A program made the position numbers and the translations under genes. A stretch of 10,317 nucleotides of DNA from Akkermansiaceae bacterium UBA3385 (lineage in GTDB: Bacteria; Verrucomicrobiota; Verrucomicrobiia; Verrucomicrobiales; Akkermansiaceae), in NCBI GenBank assembly GCA_002358905.1, contig DEPT01000064.1, forward strand, positions 32,778 to 43,094. Reading direction: 5' to 3'. The notes beneath the pieces were generated by a model. The model was given only the letters and a program-made list of their open reading frames with translations. It had not been told where the DNA came from and made no database searches. Below, piece after piece: positions 6,248 to 10,317 of the stretch. Within the stretch, counting starts at the first letter, position 1; each line of letters opens with the position of its first letter.

Positions 6248-7360
6248 TCAGGCTTGGAATGTGGAGGCAAAATCTTCCAACTTGCTGATAAGAAGCCCTG
6301 CAGCCTCACAGAAGAGATTGGCCATATCTTCGTTTACCCGGTGGCTGCGTGCGCAGAGTTCCTGGATGAGCCGGAGGATAATGTGGACTCTTCGCCCGGC
6401 AAGATCTACCGGGAATGAGGATTGGCGGGTGAGCAGGATGGTAGCCAGAATGTAGGAAACTACCCCAGCGTAGCGCTTGATGAACTCTTCCGCCTCCATT
6501 TTGCCAACGTTCTCACGCACCATGATGTGTTTCTGCACCATGGCCGTCAGGCGAGAGGTTTCCTGAAACAGGTGATGCTGCATGGCTTCCTTCACTGCTT
6601 TTGCGTGGTCTGGCAGTACAAAGTCAAGCACATCCCATTCGCGGTCATTCGCGTTTTCCGGCGGCATGTGGGCTTCGTCTTCAGCCGCCATCTGGTTGAG
6701 CAGGTCGGTACGGTCCATGACATAGGCCTCCGACATCTGCCCGTTGATTTCGTAGCGGTATTTGGCCCGGATGGTGGGGTGAATGGCCATGTAGGCCTCT
6801 GCTCGGTTCAGTCGGGCATCCCAAGAGCAACTGGGCAGTTTTTCGTTCTGGATAATGGCCATGGCTGCACCTTGGAAATGCGCCACGTTGAAGGCCACAT
6901 GGTCGCGCAGTGCCTCCATGTTCAGAAATGCCTGGCTGTTGGCTTCCTGCCAGCTCATCTGCCACTGGGGCAGGGAGATTTCATAATCGAAATCAGCCGT
7001 TTCAATCAGAATTCGCGTATCCCGCTGCACGAAGATTTCGATGGAAAGCTGGTTACTGAGGGCTCTGCGGTTATCCTGCTCTGGAACCCGGCGGGAGAGG
7101 GTGATATCCCCTATCTGGACATCTCCCTGTGAGCGGTTGCGGAGTTTTGCCAGTACCGGGTGCTCTTCTTCCTGGAGCTTGGTGGTCTGCCGGTTGTTGA
7201 AGGTGACCCTGCAACCGGCGATGTCTCTCAGGCAGTTACCTGCCAGAACGAAATCAATGGGCTCACCTTTGTCCACTCCCCAGAACGTAAGGTGTGTCAC
7301 TCCCTGTGTGGTGTTGTCAATGACACCACGGGTGATGAGGGGTGTGATAAGGGCGAGCAT
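6248..7360 (-). CDS. Protein of unknown function, co-transcribed with leuCD
   Basis: I do not recognise this 370-residue protein. It has no signal peptide and no clear membrane segment, so it is probably cytoplasmic. The first 135 residues look beta-rich, with the distinctive run GVIDNTTQGVTHLTFWGVDK and then AGNCLRDIAGCRVTFNN. The rest looks alpha-helical and charged, with several Met/Glu/Gln-rich segments, notably from about 230 to the end (HAKAVKEAMQHHLFQETSRL, VSYILATILLTRQ). No catalytic motif stands out. The ATG at 7360 is 22 bases after the leuD stop and lacks a Shine-Dalgarno; its TGA is nine bases before the regulator start. The close spacing on both sides argues that it is a real gene in the leu transcript. 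Two long frames on the opposite strand in this interval are judged to be shadows. Confidence 0.82.
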   Translation of the reverse strand: MLALITPLITRGVIDNTTQGVTHLTFWGVDKGEPIDFVLAGNCLRDIAGCRVTFNNRQTTKLQEEEHPVLAKLRNRSQGDVQIGDITLSRRVPEQDNRRALSNQLSIEIFVQRDTRILIETADFDYEISLPQWQMSWQEANSQAFLNMEALRDHVAFNVAHFQGAAMAIIQNEKLPSCSWDARLNRAEAYMAIHPTIRAKYRYEINGQMSEAYVMDRTDLLNQMAAEDEAHMPPENANDREWDVLDFVLPDHAKAVKEAMQHHLFQETSRLTAMVQKHIMVRENVGKMEAEEFIKRYAGVVSYILATILLTRQSSFPVDLAGRRVHIILRLIQELCARSHRVNEDMANLFCEAAGLLISKLEDFASTFQA

Positions 7361-7382
7361 AGAGACGATGGATAAATGTGAC

Positions 7383-7988
7383 TTATTTACTGCTGGGGGC
7401 TGGCAGGGTGGCCGCCAGATGAGCCACGGCCTCCGGGGCGTTCATGAGCTCTACCACGGCATCCCACTTGCCCTGCATAAGTGCCTCGCGGGGTTCGGCA
7501 GGCATGGTGATGGGGAAACTGGCGGCGGGGCAGCTCAGGGTCATGCTTTCCAGGTCAACCGTCCACTGAGTATCCGGGGCTTCAGTAGTGATTTCCATGG
7601 CACGGAGCAGGTCCTCGCGACTGGCGCGCACGCAGGGCAGGCCGATGCCGCTGCTGTTGCCGAAGAAGATTTCGGCAAAGGTTTCGGCTACAATGGCCTG
7701 AATGCCGCTTCGTTTGATGGCCTGGGGGGCGTGTTCGCGGGAGGAACCGCAGCCGAAGTTCTCGCCGCCCAGGATGATGGTGGCGCCGGCGTGCTGCGGG
7801 GCATCGATGGGGTGGTTCTTCGAGCTGCCGTCGGTGTTGAAACGCTCGTCGTAGAACATGGTGCCGGCCAGTTCATCGAAGGTGATGCACTTCAGGAAGC
7901 GGGCGGGGATGATGCGGTCAGTATCCATATCCGCCCCGGCCACGGGAACGGCCTTGCCGCTGATGCTGATAATCTTGGTAAGAGGCAT
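7383..7988 (-). CDS. leuD: 3-isopropylmalate dehydratase, small subunit
   Basis: LeuD is the swivelling small subunit that, with LeuC, interconverts 2- and 3-isopropylmalate in leucine synthesis in the cytoplasm. The 201 residues equal the E. coli length. Diagnostic blocks are DTDRIIPARFLK (22-33), MFYDERF, and NFGCGSSREHAP (77-88) with the substrate-contacting SSRE segment, followed by FAEIFFGNSSGIGLP. It begins 21 bases after the leuC stop. The start lacks a Shine-Dalgarno, so translation may depend on coupling or on leaderless-type initiation signals. Confidence 0.96.
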   Translation of the reverse strand: MPLTKIISISGKAVPVAGADMDTDRIIPARFLKCITFDELAGTMFYDERFNTDGSSKNHPIDAPQHAGATIILGGENFGCGSSREHAPQAIKRSGIQAIVAETFAEIFFGNSSGIGLPCVRASREDLLRAMEITTEAPDTQWTVDLESMTLSCPAASFPITMPAEPREALMQGKWDAVVELMNAPEAVAHLAATLPAPSSK

Positions 7989-8009
7989 GTGGTGTAGAAA
8001 GTTTATGGG

Positions 8010-9422
8010 TTACTGAATGTCGAATACCTCGCGGGCATCGGCCACGGTGCCGGTCACGGCGGCGGCGGCGGCCATGATGGGGCTCATGAGCAGGGTGCGG
8101 CCTGTGGGGCTGCCCTGGCGGCCCTTGAAGTTGCGGTTGCTGGTGCTGGCGCAGATCTGGTCGCCCACCAGCTTATCAGGGTTCATGGCCAGGCACATGG
8201 AGCACCCGGGCAGACGCCACTCAAAGCCGGCATCGCGGAAAATACGGGCAATGCCTTCTTCCTCGCACTGCACGGCAGTCATCTGGGAGCCCGGTACGGC
8301 CAGTGCCTTGATGCCCGGCTTCACCTTGCGGCCCTTCAGGTAGGGAGCCACGGCGCGGAAATCGGTGATGTGGCCATTCGTGCAGGAGCCGATGAACACC
8401 ACATCCACGGGAAGTCCCTTGATGGGCTGGCCGGGGGTGAGCTTCATATACTCCAGAGCGGTGGTGTAGGCCTTGCGCCCTTCGTCATCGCGAGCTTGCT
8501 CCGGTGAGGGAACAACGCCGGAAATGCCGATATTCATATCGGGGGAGATACCCCAGGTCACAGTGGGTTCAATCTCCTCTGCGGGGATGATGACCACGTC
8601 ATCGTACACGGCATCGGCATCAGAGGCGAAGCTCTTCCAGCGCTCTACGGCGGCATCCCAATCCGCACCTTTGGGGGCATAGGGGCGGCCTTTCAGGTAT
8701 TCGAAGGTGGTTTCGTCCGGGTTGATGTAGCCGCAGCGGGCAGCACCTTCGATGGCTAGGTTGCAGAGGGTCAGGCGGCCATCCATATCCATGGATTCAA
8801 TGGCGCTGCCGCCGAATTCATAGGCGTAGCCCAGACCGCCGTTGGCACCGAGCTTGCCGATGATGTGCAGCGCCACGTCCTTGGCGGTCACGCCGGGGCG
8901 CAGCGTGCCTTCCACGCGGATGTTGCGGACCTTGAGAGGACTCATGGCCAGGGTCTGGGTGGCCAGCACATCGCGCACCTGAGTGGTGCCGATACCCATG
9001 GCAATGCTGCCCACGGCGCCGTGGGTGGCGGTGTGAGAATCACCGCAGACGATGGTCATGCCGGGCTGGGAGATGCCCAGTTCCGGGCCTACCATGTGAA
9101 CGATACCCTGGCGGCCGCTGGGCAGGTCGAAGAAGCGGATATTGTTTTCCTGGCAGTTACGGCGCAGTTCATTGAGCATGGCTGCAGCGCGGGGATCGGC
9201 AAAGGGTTCGCTCTGGTTATCGGTGGGGATGATGTGGTCCACTGTGGCAAACAGTCGCTCCGGGTGGAGTACGGGTAGCTTCAGTTCGCGCAACATGGCA
9301 AAGGCCTGCGGAGAGGTGACCTCATGCAGATACATGGTGGCAATGAATAGCTGTGTGCGACCATCCGGCAGTGTGCCGACTGTGTGCGCATCCCATACTT
9401 TTTGGTATAGTGTCTTACCCAT
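8010..9422 (-). CDS. leuC: 3-isopropylmalate dehydratase, large subunit
   Basis: LeuC carries the [4Fe-4S] cluster that catalyses the dehydration and rehydration of isopropylmalate. With the start at 9422 the protein has 470 residues and begins MGKTLYQKVWDAH, as the family does. The cluster ligands are Cys347 (FIGSCTNG), Cys407 and Cys410 (PGCSMCLAMN), the same numbers as in E. coli. Other blocks are HEVTSPQAF, CGDSHTATHGA, ATQTL, TLCNLAIE and STSNRNFKGRQG. A longer frame to 9449 would add nine residues, but its start falls at the predicted promoter and has no family match, so it is rejected. It is the first gene of the leuC-leuD-unknown-deoR unit; leuA and leuB are not in the window. Confidence 0.97.
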   Translation of the reverse strand: MGKTLYQKVWDAHTVGTLPDGRTQLFIATMYLHEVTSPQAFAMLRELKLPVLHPERLFATVDHIIPTDNQSEPFADPRAAAMLNELRRNCQENNIRFFDLPSGRQGIVHMVGPELGISQPGMTIVCGDSHTATHGAVGSIAMGIGTTQVRDVLATQTLAMSPLKVRNIRVEGTLRPGVTAKDVALHIIGKLGANGGLGYAYEFGGSAIESMDMDGRLTLCNLAIEGAARCGYINPDETTFEYLKGRPYAPKGADWDAAVERWKSFASDADAVYDDVVIIPAEEIEPTVTWGISPDMNIGISGVVPSPEQARDDEGRKAYTTALEYMKLTPGQPIKGLPVDVVFIGSCTNGHITDFRAVAPYLKGRKVKPGIKALAVPGSQMTAVQCEEEGIARIFRDAGFEWRLPGCSMCLAMNPDKLVGDQICASTSNRNFKGRQGSPTGRTLLMSPIMAAAAAVTGTVADAREVFDIQ

Positions 9423-9439
9423 AATTGTGCTTATGGGGC

Positions 9440-9468
9440 ACTGTAACATATGCGCGGGAGAGAGTCAA
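9440..9468 (-). promoter_or_regulatory. Predicted sigma70-type promoter of the leuC unit
   Basis: The minus strand has -35 TTGACT (9463-9468), a 17-nt spacer and -10 TACAGT (9440-9445). Transcription would begin near 9433, leaving a leader of only about 11 nt before the ATG at 9422. No leader peptide or attenuator fits in that space. Confidence 0.6.
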
Positions 9469-9506
9469 GTAGGCAAGACACGCAGAGAACCCGCTATGAC
9501 ACGCTC

Positions 9507-9541
9507 AAAAAGCCCGCACTGCTCAGAAACAGCGCGGGCTT
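9507..9541 (-). terminator. Terminator of the TM2-domain gene
   Basis: AAGCCCGC-A-CTG (9510-9521) pairs with CAG-C-GCGGGCTT (9530-9541), with one A-C mismatch and the loop CTCAGAAA. On the minus strand the stem is followed by TTTTT. It lies about 28 bases after the stop at 9570 and separates this gene from leuC. Confidence 0.85.
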
Positions 9542-9569
9542 ATACAAAAATCAGGAAATGGAGTAAAAA

Positions 9570-9785
9570 TCAGCTCACAAAATCAACACCCCTGGCGTCT
9601 TTGGTGACGGTGCAGATTTCAATGATGGCCCATACCCAGATGACGGGTGAAAGGAAGCCGAATGAGATGAGGCTAAGCAGTAATTGAGTTAACCCTCTGC
9701 CTGTGTAGCCTGCAAAGAAGTTATGCACTCCGAAGCATCCCAGAAAAAGGGCAAGCAGTATGTAAGCAAGTCGAGATTTTGGCAT
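9570..9785 (-). CDS. TM2-domain membrane protein
   Basis: This 71-residue protein is essentially one TM2 domain. The first hydrophobic helix runs from about 6 to 24. The conserved turn is LGCFGVHNFFAGYTGRG, with the G-x-H-x-F-(Y/F)-x-G pattern of the family. The second helix runs from about 33 to 59, and a short tail follows with DARGVDF. TM2 proteins are small inner-membrane proteins, and their biochemical role is mostly undefined. The ATG at 9785 has no Shine-Dalgarno. The gene stands alone between the mdh terminator and its own terminator. Confidence 0.88.
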   Translation of the reverse strand: MPKSRLAYILLALFLGCFGVHNFFAGYTGRGLTQLLLSLISFGFLSPVIWVWAIIEICTVTKDARGVDFVS

Positions 9786-9811
9786 AGTTGTTTTGTAGTT
9801 GAGTGTAGATG

Positions 9812-9848
9812 AAAAATCCCCTCACCGGCTTGATTCCGGAGAGGGGAT
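9812..9848 (-). terminator. Terminator of mdh
   Basis: ATCCCCTC (9816-9823) pairs with GAGGGGAT (9841-9848), and CCGG (9825-9828) pairs with CCGG (9836-9839) around a seven-base loop. An A-A mismatch separates the two stems. On the minus strand the stem runs into TTTTT. It begins about 13 bases after the mdh stop. Confidence 0.88.
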
Positions 9849-9861
9849 GATGAGGTGGAAT

Positions 9862-10317
9862 TTACTCGCCCAGCACTTCAGCGCGTTCCTCGAGCAGCTC
9901 GGCGCAGGAAGCGTCAATCTTGGCGCGGGAGAACTCGTCGATGGGCAGACCCTCAACGATGCTGTAGGTGCCGTCCGCATTGGTGCGGGTGGGCTGGGAG
10001 CAGATGATGCCGGCGGGCAGACCGTACTTTGTGCCGTCGGTGTAGGAAGCCACGGAGAACCAGTCGCCCTCGGCGGTGGGGGTGGTCAGGTTCTTCACTG
10101 TCATCAGGGCGGCATTGGCTGCGGAAGCAGCGGAGGAAAGGCCGCGGGCCTGGATGATGGCGGCACCGCGCTGCTGCACGGTCTTGATGAAGTCGGTCTT
10201 GAGCCATTCGATGTCGGAGATGACCTCGGTCACGGGCTTGCCGCCGATCTTGGCGTTGGTGAAGTCCGGGTACTGGGTGGCGGAGTGGTTGCCCCAGATG
10301 GTCATGTTGGTCACCTC
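9862..10317 (-). CDS. mdh: Malate dehydrogenase, C-terminal part (gene runs off the right edge)
   Basis: Malate dehydrogenase interconverts malate and oxaloacetate with NAD in the TCA cycle. About 152 C-terminal codons are present; the frame is open to the right edge and the NAD-binding N-terminal half is outside. The catalytic histidine lies in TIWGNHSATQYPD. Further family markers are GRGLSSAASAANAA-type sequence (ARGLSSAASAANAALM) for the substrate side, GLPAGIICSQPT, and EGLPIDEFSRAKIDASCAEL near the end. The pattern is that of the cytosolic-type group (long GNHS(S/A)TQYPD block), not the E. coli type. A GTG at 10314 is inside the gene and is not the start. Confidence 0.93.
   Translation of the reverse strand, partial: EVTNMTIWGNHSATQYPDFTNAKIGGKPVTEVISDIEWLKTDFIKTVQQRGAAIIQARGLSSAASAANAALMTVKNLTTPTAEGDWFSVASYTDGTKYGLPAGIICSQPTRTNADGTYSIVEGLPIDEFSRAKIDASCAELLEERAEVLGE

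Noticed and set aside
6422..7997. Two long plus-strand frames opposite the unknown gene and leuD
   Set aside because: The second runs through leuD, which is certain. Both are low-complexity, lack initiation signals, and disagree with the tight minus-strand operon spacing.
9423..9449. Nine-residue N-terminal extension of leuC
   Set aside because: The start would overlap the -10 region of the promoter, and the family begins at M-G-K-T-L-Y.
9423..9506. Leucine attenuator or T-box in front of leuC
   Set aside because: No Leu-rich leader peptide, no competing stems and no room, because the predicted leader is about 11 nt.
9609..9622. Partial match to the intergenic repeat (GCAGATTTCA) near the end of the TM2 gene
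   Set aside because: It is only ten bases, inside a coding region, and explained by the I-E-I-C-T codons.

Overview
The window looks like chromosomal core sequence from a moderately GC-rich Gram-negative bacterium. The best guess is a member of the Verrucomicrobiota close to Akkermansiaceae. That guess rests on the overall feel of the proteins (an E. coli-type biosynthetic SpeA, a cytosolic-type malate dehydrogenase with a GNHSATQ active site, an acid-poor LeuC/LeuD pair and a lineage-type hypothetical). It is an inference, not a database result. No mobile element, CRISPR array, tRNA or rRNA is visible.

Layout, left to right. (1) Positions 1-798 (+) hold the 3' part of a Sel1/ankyrin-repeat protein with a C-terminal membrane anchor, more A/T-rich than its neighbours. 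It converges on rplS (ribosomal protein L19, 922-1266, -), and the two share a bidirectional terminator. (2) rplS and speA (arginine decarboxylase, 1510-3447, +) are divergent. Each has a good sigma70-like promoter with a 17-nt spacer, and the speA promoter fixes the start at 1510. (3) Positions 3448-3718 are a structured intergenic region: a 26-33 nt inverted repeat encloses the speA terminator and two other hairpins, followed by a promoter overlapped by a second inverted repeat. (4) A Gate-domain (nucleoside-recognition) multi-pass membrane protein (3719-4867, +) is followed after 36 nt by a small lipoprotein (4904-5407, +). (5) A second bidirectional terminator separates these from a four-gene minus-strand unit that reads leuC (9422-8010), leuD (7988-7383), a 370-residue protein of unknown function (7360-6248) and a DeoR-type regulator with an altered effector domain (6238-5468). 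Gaps in this unit are only 9-22 nt and one promoter is visible, just upstream of leuC. (6) A 71-residue TM2-domain membrane protein (9785-9570, -) sits between two terminators. (7) The C-terminal half of malate dehydrogenase (9862-10317, -) runs off the right edge.

How the genes relate: leuCD encode isopropylmalate isomerase (leucine synthesis), mdh belongs to the TCA cycle, speA makes agmatine for putrescine synthesis, and rplS is a translation gene. The unknown 370-residue protein and the DeoR-like regulator appear to be co-transcribed with leuCD, which is the most unusual arrangement here. Apart from rplS, almost no gene in the window has a recognisable Shine-Dalgarno sequence at a usable distance.

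No clearly new multi-gene system is present. The best leads are the leuCD-unknown-DeoR unit, the short repeat family next to terminators, and the inverted repeat over the promoter of the Gate-domain gene.
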